From: Oceanimonas marisflavi
GTDB taxonomy: Bacteria > Pseudomonadota > Gammaproteobacteria > Enterobacterales > Aeromonadaceae
DNA: 64,000 nucleotides
NCBI RefSeq assembly: GCF_003049725.1
Contig: NZ_QAGM01000004.1
Coordinates: 115,831 to 179,830, forward strand
Reading direction: 5' to 3'
A model generated the notes under the pieces. It ran no database searches, had not been told where the DNA came from, and worked only from the letters and a program-made list of their open reading frames with translations. The translations under genes were made by a program, and so were the position numbers. Positions 1 to 8,940 of this stretch are shown here, in pieces; the first letter of the stretch is position 1, and each line of letters begins with the position of its first letter.

Positions 1-1
1 G

Positions 2-994
2 GAGCAACTTTACCGGGGAGAACACATCAGCCGGGAGCAGGCCCACGCCCTGTTTGAGCAGGTGATGAGCGGCGACATGGATCCGATTGTGCTGTCTTCC
101 CTGCTGACCGCGCTCAAGATAAAAGGCGAAACCTCCGACGAGATCGCCGGCGCCGCCAGCGCCCTGCTGGCCGCCGCCAAGCCCTTTCCCCGCCCAGACT
201 ACGCCTTTTGCGATATCGTTGGCACCGGCGGCGATGGCATGAACACCATTAACGTCTCCACCACCTCGGCACTGGTGGCCGCCGCCTGTGGCATCAAGGT
301 GGCCAAGCACGGCAACCGGGGCGTGTCGTCCAAGTCGGGCTCCTCCGATCTGCTGGAGCAGCTCGGCATTCGCCTGGATCTGAGTCCGGAACAGGCCCGC
401 CGCTGCCTGGACGACACCAATGTGTGCTTTTTGTTTGCCCCTCACTACCACGGCGGCATTCGCCACGCCATGCCGGTGCGCCAGGCCCTGAAAACCCGCA
501 CCATCTTTAACGTGCTGGGCCCGCTGATCAACCCGGCGCGCCCCAGCTTTATGCTGCTGGGGGTATACAGCCCGGCGCTGGTGCGCCCCATTGCCGACAC
601 CCTGGTGGCCATGGGCCTGACCCGCGGCATGGTGGTGCACGGCAGCGGCCTGGACGAAATTGCCATTCACGGCACCACCCACATTGCCGAGATCAATGGC
701 GACACCATTACCGAATATGACATCACCCCCGAAGAGCTGGGGCTGGAGCGCCACGACATCAGCGCCATTGTGGGCGGCGAGCCGGCGGAAAACCGCCGCA
801 TTACCGAGGCGCTGATGGCCGGTGAAGGCACCCTGGCCCAGCAGAGCGTGATTGCCATGAACGTGGCGCCGCTGCTGCTGATGAGCGGCCAGGTGGAAAA
901 CCTCAAGCAGGGCGTGGAGCGGGCGCTGTCCGTGTTAAGATCCGGCCATGCCATGGACGTGGTTAAACAACTGGCGGAGTTGAGTCAATGCTGA
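2..994 (+). CDS. trpD: Anthranilate phosphoribosyltransferase, 5'-truncated by window edge
   Basis: Transfers phosphoribosyl from PRPP to anthranilate, the second step of tryptophan synthesis in the cytoplasm. The frame is open from base 2 without a start; the readable N-terminus (EQLYRGEHISREQAHALFEQ) is typical of TrpD close to its beginning, so only a few residues are missing upstream. The PRPP-binding glycine motif DIVGTGGDGMNT and the KHGNRGVSSKSGSSD segment are intact. The stop overlaps the start of trpCF by 7 bases, which points to translational coupling in a trp operon whose promoter and leader lie outside the window. Any internal start around base 62 would cut a conserved helix and is rejected. 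Confidence 0.95.
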   Translation, partial: EQLYRGEHISREQAHALFEQVMSGDMDPIVLSSLLTALKIKGETSDEIAGAASALLAAAKPFPRPDYAFCDIVGTGGDGMNTINVSTTSALVAAACGIKVAKHGNRGVSSKSGSSDLLEQLGIRLDLSPEQARRCLDDTNVCFLFAPHYHGGIRHAMPVRQALKTRTIFNVLGPLINPARPSFMLLGVYSPALVRPIADTLVAMGLTRGMVVHGSGLDEIAIHGTTHIAEINGDTITEYDITPEELGLERHDISAIVGGEPAENRRITEALMAGEGTLAQQSVIAMNVAPLLLMSGQVENLKQGVERALSVLRSGHAMDVVKQLAELSQC

Positions 995-2376
995 ATACGG
1001 TGCTCGGCAAAATCGTTGCCGACAAAAAAATCTGGGTGCAGGAACGCAAGCAAAGCCAGCCGCTGGCGAGCTTTGAGGCTGGCCTCACCCCCAGTGATCG
1101 CCCCTTTGCCGAGGCCCTGGCCGCCGGCAAACCGGCCTTTATTCTGGAGTGTAAAAAAGCCTCGCCTTCCAAGGGGCTGATTCGGGAAGTATTTGATCTG
1201 GATGCCATTGCCGGCGTGTATGGCCGCTACGCCTCGGCCATTTCGGTGCTCACCGACGAGAAATACTTTCAGGGCCGCTTTGAGTTTGTCACTCGAGTGC
1301 GCAATCAGGTCACCCAGCCGGTGATCTGCAAGGACTTTATTATCGACCCCTATCAGATCAAGCTGGCCCGTCATCACCAGGCCGACGCCATTCTGCTGAT
1401 GCTGTCGGTGCTGAACGACCAAGAGTATGCCGAGCTGGCGGCGGTGGCCGAGTCCCTTAACATGGGCGTGCTCACCGAAGTGATCGACGAGGACGAAGTG
1501 GCCCGCGCCCTCACCCTTGGCGCCAAAGTCATTGGCATCAACAACCGGGACTTGCGGGATCTCTCCATCGATCTCGACCGCACCAGACGGCTGGCGGCGC
1601 TGATCCCCGACGACCGTATCGTGATTTCCGAGTCGGGCATTTATCACCACGGCCAGACCAAGGCGCTTTCGGCCCACGCCGACGGTTTTCTGGTGGGCAG
1701 TTCACTGATGGCAGAAGACGATCTGGACCTGGCGGTACGCCGGCTGATCCTGGGCGACAACAAGGTCTGTGGCCTGACGCGCCCCGAAGACGCCGCCGCC
1801 GCCCATGAGGCCGGCGCCGTCTATGGCGGCCTGATTTTTGTGGAAAAAAGCCCCCGTTGCGTGAACCTGGATCAGGCCCGCAATGTGATGACCGGTGCCC
1901 CGCTCCACTATGTGGGCGTATTCCAGAACCAGCCGGTTGACGAGGTGGTTGCTACCACGCAGGAACTGAACCTGGCCGCGGTGCAACTGCACGGTAACGA
2001 AGACGACGCCGTGATAGACCAGCTTAAAGCCCGGCTGCCCGGCGTGGCCATCTGGAAAGCGGTGGCGGTAAGCAACGAACTGCCGGCCCTGCCACAACAC
2101 GCCGACCGGCTGCTGTTTGATACCAAATCCGGCAACCAGAGCGGCGGCACCGGCCTCGCCTTTGACTGGAGTCTGCTGAACAACATCGACAAGGCCAATG
2201 CCATGCTGGCCGGCGGACTCACTCCCGACAACGCCGCCACCGCCGCAGCGCAGGGCTGCCGCGGTCTGGACTTTAACTCCGGCGTGGAAAGCGCCCCCGG
2301 CCACAAAGACGCCACCAAACTCAAGGCGGCCTTTGCCACCCTCAGACATTACGGACGCAGGACAACTACACAATGA
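988..2376 (+). CDS. trpCF: Bifunctional indole-3-glycerol-phosphate synthase / phosphoribosylanthranilate isomerase
   Basis: This 462-aa two-barrel fusion catalyses the isomerisation of phosphoribosylanthranilate and the ring closure to indole-3-glycerol phosphate. The TrpC domain covers about residues 1-255, with the KKASPSKG substrate-binding segment near residue 56 and VISESGI near 212. The TrpF domain starts at [11 protein letters not shown] around 256 and ends with GLDFNSGVE. The fusion and the order trpD-CF-B-A are those of enteric bacteria, Vibrio and Aeromonas. It overlaps trpD by 7 bases and trpB by the ATGA of stop and start, so all four genes are surely one transcript. Confidence 0.96.
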   Translation: MLNTVLGKIVADKKIWVQERKQSQPLASFEAGLTPSDRPFAEALAAGKPAFILECKKASPSKGLIREVFDLDAIAGVYGRYASAISVLTDEKYFQGRFEFVTRVRNQVTQPVICKDFIIDPYQIKLARHHQADAILLMLSVLNDQEYAELAAVAESLNMGVLTEVIDEDEVARALTLGAKVIGINNRDLRDLSIDLDRTRRLAALIPDDRIVISESGIYHHGQTKALSAHADGFLVGSSLMAEDDLDLAVRRLILGDNKVCGLTRPEDAAAAHEAGAVYGGLIFVEKSPRCVNLDQARNVMTGAPLHYVGVFQNQPVDEVVATTQELNLAAVQLHGNEDDAVIDQLKARLPGVAIWKAVAVSNELPALPQHADRLLFDTKSGNQSGGTGLAFDWSLLNNIDKANAMLAGGLTPDNAATAAAQGCRGLDFNSGVESAPGHKDATKLKAAFATLRHYGRRTTTQ

Positions 2377-3566
2377 GCTTACTGAACCCCTTTTTTGGTG
2401 ATTTTGGCGGCATGTATGTGCCGCAGATCCTGATGCCGGCCCTGCTGCAACTGGAGCAGGCCTTTGTGGACGCCCAGCAGGATCCGGAATTTGACCGCGA
2501 GTTTCGCGAGCTGCTGGCGGAATACGCCGGCCGCCCCACCCCGCTTACCCGGGTGCGTAACCTGGCCAGCAATACCAACACCCGCATCTATCTGAAGCGG
2601 GAAGACCTGCTGCACGGCGGTGCCCACAAAACCAACCAGGTGCTGGGCCAGGCCTTGCTGGCCAAGCGCATGGGCAAAAAGCGCATTATCGCCGAAACCG
2701 GTGCCGGCCAGCACGGCGTGGCCACGGCCCTGGCCTGCGCCCTGATGGGCATGGAATGCATCGTCTACATGGGTGCCAAGGACTGCGAGCGGCAAAAGCC
2801 CAACGTCTTCCGCATGGAACTCATGGGTGCCAAAGTGGTACCGGTGCATTCCGGCTCCGCCACCCTGAAAGACGCCTGTAACGAGGCCCTGCGCGACTGG
2901 ACCGCCAACTACGACACCACCCACTACATGCTGGGCACCGCCGCCGGTCCGCACCCCTTCCCCACCATAGTGCGGGAATTTCAGCGCATGATTGGCGAAG
3001 AAGCCAAGGTGCAGATTGTGGAGCACGAAGCGCGCCTGCCCGATGCGGTGATCGCCTGCGTGGGCGGTGGCTCCAACGCCATTGGCCTGTTTGCCGACTT
3101 TATTGAAGAAGAGAACGTCAGGCTCATCGGCGTGGAGCCGGCGGGCAAGGGTATTGAAACCGGCGAGCACGGCGCCACCCTGGGCGAAGGCACCAAGGGC
3201 GTGTTCTTTGGCATGCTGTCGCTGATGATGCACGACAGCGACGGCCAGGTGGAAGAGTCTTACTCGGTATCCGCCGGTCTCGACTTTCCGTCGGTTGGCC
3301 CCCAGCACGCCTATCTGGCCACCACCGGCCGGGCCCAGTATGTGTCGGTGACCGATGACGAAGCCCTCGACGCCTTTCAGGCCCTGGCCCGCAACGAAGG
3401 TATTATTCCGGCGCTGGAGTCGTCTCACGCCCTGGCGTATGCATTGAAACTGGCCGAAGCCGATCCCGAAAAAGAACAAGTTCTGGTGGTTAACCTGTCC
3501 GGTCGTGGCGACAAGGACATCTTTACCGTTGCCGAGATCCTGGAGCAGAAAGGAGAAATGAAATGA
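2373..3566 (+). CDS. trpB: Tryptophan synthase beta chain
   Basis: This 397-aa PLP enzyme condenses indole with serine to tryptophan and pairs with TrpA as an alpha2-beta2 complex with an indole tunnel. The PLP lysine lies in [13 protein letters not shown] at about residue 87. The phosphate-binding loop VGGGSNAIG lies near 231, and the C-terminal LSGRGDKD motif is present. Length is normal for the family. Start and stop both overlap neighbours by four bases (ATGA), so translation is coupled to trpCF and trpA. Confidence 0.97.
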   Translation: MSLLNPFFGDFGGMYVPQILMPALLQLEQAFVDAQQDPEFDREFRELLAEYAGRPTPLTRVRNLASNTNTRIYLKREDLLHGGAHKTNQVLGQALLAKRMGKKRIIAETGAGQHGVATALACALMGMECIVYMGAKDCERQKPNVFRMELMGAKVVPVHSGSATLKDACNEALRDWTANYDTTHYMLGTAAGPHPFPTIVREFQRMIGEEAKVQIVEHEARLPDAVIACVGGGSNAIGLFADFIEEENVRLIGVEPAGKGIETGEHGATLGEGTKGVFFGMLSLMMHDSDGQVEESYSVSAGLDFPSVGPQHAYLATTGRAQYVSVTDDEALDAFQALARNEGIIPALESSHALAYALKLAEADPEKEQVLVVNLSGRGDKDIFTVAEILEQKGEMK

Positions 3567-4369
3567 GCCGCTACCACCACCTGTTTGAGCGCCTGAACGC
3601 CAGCAACGAGGGTGCCTTTGTGCCCTTCGTCACCCTGGGTGACCCCACTCCCGAACACTCGCTGAAAGTAATTGACGCCCTGGTGGCCGGTGGCGCCGAT
3701 GCCCTGGAGCTGGGCATTCCCTTCTCCGATCCGGTGGCCGATGGCCCCACCATTCAGGCCGCCACCCTGCGCGCCCGGGAAGCGGGCACCAACTCGCAAA
3801 TCTGCTTCGACCTGCTGACTCAAGTGCGGGAAAAATACCCCGAGCTGCCCATTGGCCTGCTGGTATACGCCAACCTGGTGTTCGCCCCGGGCATGGACAG
3901 CTTCTACTCCCGCGCCGCCAAGGCCGGCGTGGACTCGGTGCTGGTGGCCGATGTGCCGCTGGAAATGGCCGACCCCTTCAAGGCCGCCGCCGACAGAGCC
4001 GGCATTGAGAGCATTTATATCGCTCCGCCCAACGGCAGTGAGGCCACCCTCAAGGCGGTGGCGGAAATGGGCTCCGGCTACACCTACCTGCTGAGCCGCG
4101 CCGGTGTAACCGGCACCGAAACCAGGGCCGGCACCCCGGTAGACACCCTGCTGGCCACCCTGGCCAAGTATGACGCGCCGCCGTCCCTGCTGGGCTTTGG
4201 CATCTCCAGTCCCGAACAGGTGCGTGAGGCCATTGCCGCCGGTGCCGCCGGCGCCATCTCCGGCTCCGCCGTGGTCAAGATCATCGAACAGCACCTGGAC
4301 CAGCCCCAGGCCATGCTCGACGCCCTCACCGCCTTTGTAAAAGAGATGAAGGCGGCCACGCGGAAGTAA
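3563..4369 (+). CDS. trpA: Tryptophan synthase alpha chain
   Basis: This 268-aa TIM-barrel enzyme cleaves indole-3-glycerol phosphate to indole and glyceraldehyde-3-phosphate and feeds indole to TrpB. The catalytic glutamate and aspartate are visible in [19 protein letters not shown] at about residues 47-65. The phosphate-binding [10 protein letters not shown] segment lies near 212. It is the last gene of the operon and is followed about 40 bases later by a strong intrinsic terminator. Confidence 0.97.
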   Translation: MSRYHHLFERLNASNEGAFVPFVTLGDPTPEHSLKVIDALVAGGADALELGIPFSDPVADGPTIQAATLRAREAGTNSQICFDLLTQVREKYPELPIGLLVYANLVFAPGMDSFYSRAAKAGVDSVLVADVPLEMADPFKAAADRAGIESIYIAPPNGSEATLKAVAEMGSGYTYLLSRAGVTGTETRAGTPVDTLLATLAKYDAPPSLLGFGISSPEQVREAIAAGAAGAISGSAVVKIIEQHLDQPQAMLDALTAFVKEMKAATRK

Positions 4370-4383
4370 GACATACGCTTTCG

Positions 4384-4407
4384 TCACCCCCGCGAAGGCG
4401 GGGGTCC
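4384..4407. repeat. Dispersed palindrome of the CCCGCGAAGGCGGG family
   Basis: The hairpin CCCCCGCGAAGGCGGGGG lies just after trpA. The same core recurs at 31983-32010 (variant), 32119-32145, 46863-46888, 46953-46980 (variant), 51889-51931 and 51976-52000, each time between genes and often framed by GTCATT/TCCAGT-like flanks. It is a REP-like intergenic repeat rather than the main trp terminator, which follows it. Confidence 0.7.
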
Positions 4408-4409
4408 AT

Positions 4410-4450
4410 AAAAAACGGCGCCAAAGCTCAACCTTGGCGCCGTTTTTTAA
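4410..4450 (+). terminator. Rho-independent terminator of the trp operon
   Basis: The stem AACGGCGCCAA / TTGGCGCCGTT with a 9-base loop is flanked by an A-run on the left and followed by TTTTTT on the right. It sits 41 bases after the trpA stop. The A/T symmetry means it could act in both directions, but no minus-strand gene faces it. Confidence 0.9.
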
Positions 4451-4461
4451 TCCCACTCGAA

Positions 4462-4493
4462 GTAGGTTGTGATGAGCGAAGCGAATCCCAACA
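4462..4493 (+). repeat. Dispersed repeat, GTAGGTTG...GAATCCCAACA family
   Basis: About 32 bases beginning GTAGGTTGTGATGAGCGAAG and ending GCGAATCCCAACA. Further copies in either orientation lie at 16383-16467 (inverted pair), 32029-32062, 46806-46838, 52047-52079 and 52098-52129. All copies are intergenic. Confidence 0.8.
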
Positions 4494-4588
4494 AATTCAG
4501 CTACTAAGCAAACATTTATCCACCCTCCTCATCATCCCAACATGCTAACCTGGTCCGATAAAAAATCAAAAAATAACAAGGACACGGA

Positions 4589-7500
4589 ATGAAAGCACCA
4601 CTGCCCCAGGGGCTGTATGATCTGCTCACCACTCAGGACTTTACCGACTCAACCGAGGCATTAACGCAAGCCGGTTTAACCATACATACCGAAGCTCTCA
4701 ACCCGGAATTCAGCCATGAACGGCTGGCCGATGCTTTGGCGGAGCAGCTCTCTCAATTGCTGGCCAATGTAAAAGGCAAAGACAAGGTCGAGGCTCAGGC
4801 TCATCTTATTAACGATATTCTGCGCTATTCGCGCCAGCGCCTTGAACAACCCGATGAGACAGCAGCATTGCTCACCACACCGCCTCAAGTAGTGCGGGCC
4901 CTGTATTCCACCACAGCCCCAGACATGCCCGCCATCGGGCTCTCCCAGCCTTGGCTATTTACCGCAGGTAAAGACTCACCCGCCCTGTTTCATGAACTAC
5001 AGGCCGAGCTGGCTTCGTGTAACGGCGTCGATATTTTGATGAGCTTTATCACCGTCTCTGGTGTGCGCAAAATCATCGATGTGCTCAAGCAAATCACCAG
5101 CACCAATGCGCAAGGACAAAGTCAGGCTCGGATTCGTATTCTTACCACTACCTATATTGGTGCCACCGAGCAAAAAGCGCTGGATATGTTGGCTCGCTTG
5201 CCCAACTGCGCTGTGCGCGTATCTCTGGATGGTCAGCGTACTCGCCTGCATGCCAAAGCCTGGATTTTTGAGCGTCACAGCGGCTTCGGCTCCGCCTACG
5301 TGGGCAGTGCCAATTTATCAAGTTCCGCGCTGATGGGTGGCCTGGAGTGGACCGTTAAATTCACCGAAAAGGGACAAAATCAGCTGTATCAACGAGCACA
5401 GGCACATTTTGAAACCCTTTGGAATGATGGAGAGTTTCAGCCTTATAACCCGGATGATCACTCCCACCGCCACGAACTTGCCAGAGCCATCAAACGAGAG
5501 TCGGGTCGGGACTTTATCGCCACACCCACTTTTTTTGATATTGAGCCCAAGCCCTTTCAGCAGGATATTCTGGAGCAACTGGCCAACGAGCGGGCCCATG
5601 GCCGCATGCGTAATTTGCTGGTGGCGGCCACCGGCACCGGCAAAACCGTGATGGCCGCCTTTGATTATCGGAATCTGGCTCGCCAGCAAGGCGGACTGCC
5701 GCGGCTGTTGTTTGTGGCCCACCGTAAGGAGCTGCTGATACAAGCCAGGAATACCTTTCGGCTGGTATTGCGCGAGCCGGACTTTGGCGATCTCTTTACC
5801 GGTGAGCATCAACCGGAGCAAGATAACCATCTGTTCGCCACCATTCAAAGCCTGAACGCACGCAAACTACTTACCCAGGCCAAGGCGGATCATTGGCATA
5901 TGGTGATCATTGACGAATGCCACCATATTGAAGCCAACAGCTTTGAACTGCTGCTAACCAACTTAAAACCGGCCTGCTTGTTGGGACTGACAGCCACTCC
6001 AGAACGCACCGATGGAAAGAATATCCTGCGCCACTTCGACAACCGTCCCGATGGCTCCCCCGCCGCCCAGCTGCGCCTGTGGCAGGCGCTGGATTTGCAA
6101 CTGCTGGCACCCTTTGAGTATTACGCCTGCGATGATGATACCGACTACCGCAGCATTCCCTGGAAACAGGCTAACGAGCTTAAGGAACTGAACAAGCTGC
6201 TGACTGGCAACCATATGCGTGCCGCCGCCGTGATCCGAGCTTGGCAGCAGCTGGTGAACGATCCACGCCAGTGCAAGACCCTGGTATTTTGCGTCAGCAT
6301 TGCCCATGCCGAGTTTATGGCAGCTCAGTTTGAAAAAGCCGGTATCATTGCGCGTGTGATCACCGGGCAAAGCTCGTCAAAAGAGCGACATGAGCTACCC
6401 AAACAACTCAAGAATGGCGACATTCACGCCCTGATCACCGTTGATCTCTATAACGAAGGCGTTGACCTACCTTTTGTCGATACCCTGTTACTACTGCGCC
6501 CCACCCAGAGTGCCACCCTGTTTCAACAGCAAATTGGCCGTGGTTTGCGCCTGCATGAGGGCAAAGACAGCTGCCTAATTCTGGATTTTGTGGGCCAACA
6601 TAAACAGGGCTTTCGTTTTGATCTGCTCTACAGCTCCATTACCGGGCTCACTCGCCGTGAAGTGGTGGAGAGCATCGACAAAGGCTTTGGCCGCCTGCCC
6701 ACCGGCTGTCATCTTCAACTACAAAAACGGGCTCGGGAGCATATTCTCGACAGCCTGCGTCAGGCCATTAATCAGAACTGGCGGCGTCTGCAACAAGAGC
6801 TTCATGCCTACGTCAGCCTTACCAATAATCGTCGAGTGACCCTTGGCGAATTTCTTAACGAACAGCAACTGGAGCTGGACGATATTTACCGCAGCGGCCA
6901 AAACAGCGGCTGGGCCAATTTAAAGCGAGATGCCGGCCTGCTGGATGGCGAGCCCAGTGAGCAAGAACGCTATTTCAGTCGTCGCATGGGCAGCCTGCTG
7001 CATATCGACGATGCCGAGCAGTTGCAGTTGACCCGGCAAGTGGCCGAGCAGAATGCCCGCTACTTGATCGCCAATGACAGCGAACGTCAGAGACTGCAAA
7101 TGCTGGCGTACCAAATAGATGGTGAGCACAAGCAAACCGGCTCGGCTCAAGCCTTTCTCGATCGCCTGGCACAAACGCCGGCCGCCTGTAACGAGCTGGC
7201 TGAGCTCAGCCATTATCTGGATGCCCGTACTCGCTATGCCTACTCTCCCTTACCTGGCCTGGAACATACGCCGCTTAAACTGCATGCGGCCTACCAGAGC
7301 CGGGAAATACTGACCGCCGTTGGCTTTTTAACCGAGCACAAACGTACTCCCTTTCAAGCCGGCGTACTGCCCATGAAAGCGCTGAAAACCGAGCTACTGT
7401 TTGTCACCCTCGATAAAAGCACGGCGCAACACGAAGGCGTGGCTTATCACGATTACGCCATCAGCCAACAGGAGTTTCATTGGCAATCCCAGAACAGTGC

Positions 7501-7720
7501 GGGCCCCGATACACCTGGCGGCAAACGCTATTTGGAAAGCGGCGAGAACGGCTGGCGGTTCCAACTGTTTGTACGCATCAATAAACAATCCCCCTATCGC
7601 GCCTGTGGTCCGGTTCGCTTTTTGCGCTATCACGGCAGCAAGCCGATGAATATTTACTGGCAACTGGAACACCCCTTGCCCATGCGACTTTTCCGGGAGT
7701 TCAGCGTGTTAAAAGGGTAA
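4589..7720 (+). CDS. PLD-nuclease-like / superfamily II helicase / DUF3427 protein
   Basis: A 1043-aa multidomain protein. The N-terminal part carries a phospholipase-D-type motif (LHAKAW near residue 220, then GSANLSSSAL near 240). A DEAD/ResIII helicase follows with Walker A ATGTGKT near 348, a DECH box (IIDECHH) near 442, LTATPERTDG near 468 and helicase-C QQIGRGLR near 648. The C-terminal third, with PLP and RFQLFVRIN-like segments, matches what is known as DUF3427. Family knowledge: such proteins are often annotated as type III restriction R subunits, but no methylase or other subunit is next to it. It stands alone after the trp terminator, and its codon use is less GC-rich than trp, so it looks acquired. 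A role in DNA processing or phage defence is inference. Confidence 0.85.
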   Translation: MKAPLPQGLYDLLTTQDFTDSTEALTQAGLTIHTEALNPEFSHERLADALAEQLSQLLANVKGKDKVEAQAHLINDILRYSRQRLEQPDETAALLTTPPQVVRALYSTTAPDMPAIGLSQPWLFTAGKDSPALFHELQAELASCNGVDILMSFITVSGVRKIIDVLKQITSTNAQGQSQARIRILTTTYIGATEQKALDMLARLPNCAVRVSLDGQRTRLHAKAWIFERHSGFGSAYVGSANLSSSALMGGLEWTVKFTEKGQNQLYQRAQAHFETLWNDGEFQPYNPDDHSHRHELARAIKRESGRDFIATPTFFDIEPKPFQQDILEQLANERAHGRMRNLLVAATGTGKTVMAAFDYRNLARQQGGLPRLLFVAHRKELLIQARNTFRLVLREPDFGDLFTGEHQPEQDNHLFATIQSLNARKLLTQAKADHWHMVIIDECHHIEANSFELLLTNLKPACLLGLTATPERTDGKNILRHFDNRPDGSPAAQLRLWQALDLQLLAPFEYYACDDDTDYRSIPWKQANELKELNKLLTGNHMRAAAVIRAWQQLVNDPRQCKTLVFCVSIAHAEFMAAQFEKAGIIARVITGQSSSKERHELPKQLKNGDIHALITVDLYNEGVDLPFVDTLLLLRPTQSATLFQQQIGRGLRLHEGKDSCLILDFVGQHKQGFRFDLLYSSITGLTRREVVESIDKGFGRLPTGCHLQLQKRAREHILDSLRQAINQNWRRLQQELHAYVSLTNNRRVTLGEFLNEQQLELDDIYRSGQNSGWANLKRDAGLLDGEPSEQERYFSRRMGSLLHIDDAEQLQLTRQVAEQNARYLIANDSERQRLQMLAYQIDGEHKQTGSAQAFLDRLAQTPAACNELAELSHYLDARTRYAYSPLPGLEHTPLKLHAAYQSREILTAVGFLTEHKRTPFQAGVLPMKALKTELLFVTLDKSTAQHEGVAYHDYAISQQEFHWQSQNSAGPDTPGGKRYLESGENGWRFQLFVRINKQSPYRACGPVRFLRYHGSKPMNIYWQLEHPLPMRLFREFSVLKG

Positions 7721-7725
7721 AAAGA

Positions 7726-7743
7726 AGCGCCCTGACGGGCGCT
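7726..7743 (-). terminator. Terminator of the deaminase gene
   Basis: The perfect 7-bp stem AGCGCCC / GGGCGCT with a TGAC loop lies between convergent genes. Read on the minus strand it is followed by TCTTTTTA, so it fits an intrinsic terminator for the minus-strand deaminase. There is no T-run on the plus side, so it is weaker for the helicase gene. Confidence 0.65.
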
Positions 7744-7809
7744 AATGCAGGCGAGCGGCCCCTGTTCAGGGACAAGACCTGCGCTCCAATGATCGGCCAC
7801 AAAGGGGCA

Positions 7810-8304
7810 TTATCTGATCGGACCACCGCCCTCAAAATAGCGCTTGTGCAGCTCGCGGATTTCTTCGGCAAGCTCGGGCACCGGGCCGGCCACGGGAATG
7901 TCGGGGGCCACGTCGTTAATGGACAGCGCCTTTACCGGCGAGGCACCCAGGCCCCATTCCTGACACCAGGCCGCAAACTGCTCTGCAGAGCTGGCGTACA
8001 CAATGCGGCCCAGTCCGGCCCAGGCGTGGGCGGCGGAGCACATGGGGCAGTGCTCACCCGAGGTATAAAGGGTGGAGCGGGAGCGCTCGGTGGCGCTCAG
8101 GTTTTCGGCGGCCCAGCGGGCCAGGGCCACTTCCGGGTGCCAGGTAGCCTCGCTGGTGTGAATACGATTGCGGTCTTCCGCCAGTACTTTACCCTCGGCG
8201 GATACCAGCACGGAGCCAAAGGCCATGTCGCCTTCACTCAGGGCTTCTTCGGCCAGCTCCACACAACGGCGCAAATGGCGCAGATCCTGCTCGGATATGG
8301 TCAT
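7810..8304 (-). CDS. Nucleoside/cytidine-type deaminase, zinc-dependent
   Basis: A 164-aa member of the CDA/TadA/guanine deaminase superfamily. The zinc and proton-shuttle motif HPE is at residues 56-58 and the second zinc site PCxxC-type motif HCPMC at 85-89. These two motifs are enough for hydrolytic deamination of a base or nucleoside. The exact substrate (guanine, cytosine, or a modified nucleoside) cannot be read from sequence; it is not TadA because the tRNA-binding features are not evident. An AAAGGAG ribosome site precedes the ATG. It is a single-gene unit with its own terminator and a 9-bp inverted repeat in the leader. Confidence 0.85.
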   Translation of the reverse strand: MTISEQDLRHLRRCVELAEEALSEGDMAFGSVLVSAEGKVLAEDRNRIHTSEATWHPEVALARWAAENLSATERSRSTLYTSGEHCPMCSAAHAWAGLGRIVYASSAEQFAAWCQEWGLGASPVKALSINDVAPDIPVAGPVPELAEEIRELHKRYFEGGGPIR

Positions 8305-8318
8305 GTTTGTCTCCTTTA

Positions 8319-8348
8319 GGCTAAACCGGTGTTTGATGAGGTTTAGCC
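8319..8348 (-). promoter_or_regulatory. Inverted repeat in the deaminase leader
   Basis: GGCTAAACC and GGTTTAGCC form a perfect 9-bp inverted repeat separated by 12 bases, directly upstream of the ribosome site of the deaminase gene. Centre-to-centre spacing is 21 bp (two helical turns), as for a dimeric repressor operator. It could equally form a leader hairpin. No regulator gene is adjacent. Confidence 0.45.
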
Positions 8349-8591
8349 CATAAGGTACTGAAGAAACGGCAAGTTTGAAAGTGGGGGAATATGAGGGGTG
8401 AGTGAATTGCTGTGTGCGGTCAGCACGAGGGCAGGCAGCCAGGATATCCGAGCCGCCTGAGTTTAATCAGTCGTTACCGGCCAGAGGCTGCAGCTTGCCG
8501 ACAACGCCGGCATGCAGTATTAAACCTTGGTCGGGTATGGCAACGGTCAGCGAAAAGCGCGATGCTTACCCTTTGTCTTTTATGAAAGCCA

Positions 8592-8936
8592 GTGCTTATG
8601 TTGCCCGTAACCAGCCAACCTCAACTCAATGCGCTGCTCGCCGAGCACCCGGCGGTGCTGATGCTCTATGGCGGCCGCCACTGCGGCGTGTGCCAGGCAC
8701 TCAAGCCCCGGTTACAGCAGTTGCTGGCCGGGCAGTTTCCGCGAGTGCTGGCCTGTTATGCCGACTGCCAGCATGATGCTGCCGGGCTCTGCGCCCAGCA
8801 GCGGGTGATGGCACTGCCGGTGGTGCAGATCTGGTTTGAAGGCAACCGCTTTGCCGAGTTTTTCAGGGTGTTCTCACTGGCAGACATTCAGCAGGCGCTG
8901 GAAAGACCCTATTCCCTCCTGTTTGGTGAGGCGTAA
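8592..8936 (+). CDS. Thioredoxin-like protein with CGVC active site
   Basis: A 114-aa single-domain protein with a thioredoxin fold signature: hydrophobic strand AVLMLYGGRH, active site CGVC at residues 31-34, and a cis-proline-like stretch MALPVVQIWF near 76. No signal peptide, so it should be cytoplasmic. A thiol-disulphide reductase or redox chaperone role follows from family knowledge. The start is uncertain: GTG at 8592 or ATG at 8598. The 286 bases upstream hold only the deaminase promoter region and no other gene. It converges with the TonB receptor, with four bases between the two stops. Confidence 0.75.
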   Translation: MLMLPVTSQPQLNALLAEHPAVLMLYGGRHCGVCQALKPRLQQLLAGQFPRVLACYADCQHDAAGLCAQQRVMALPVVQIWFEGNRFAEFFRVFSLADIQQALERPYSLLFGEA

Positions 8937-8940
8937 TACC

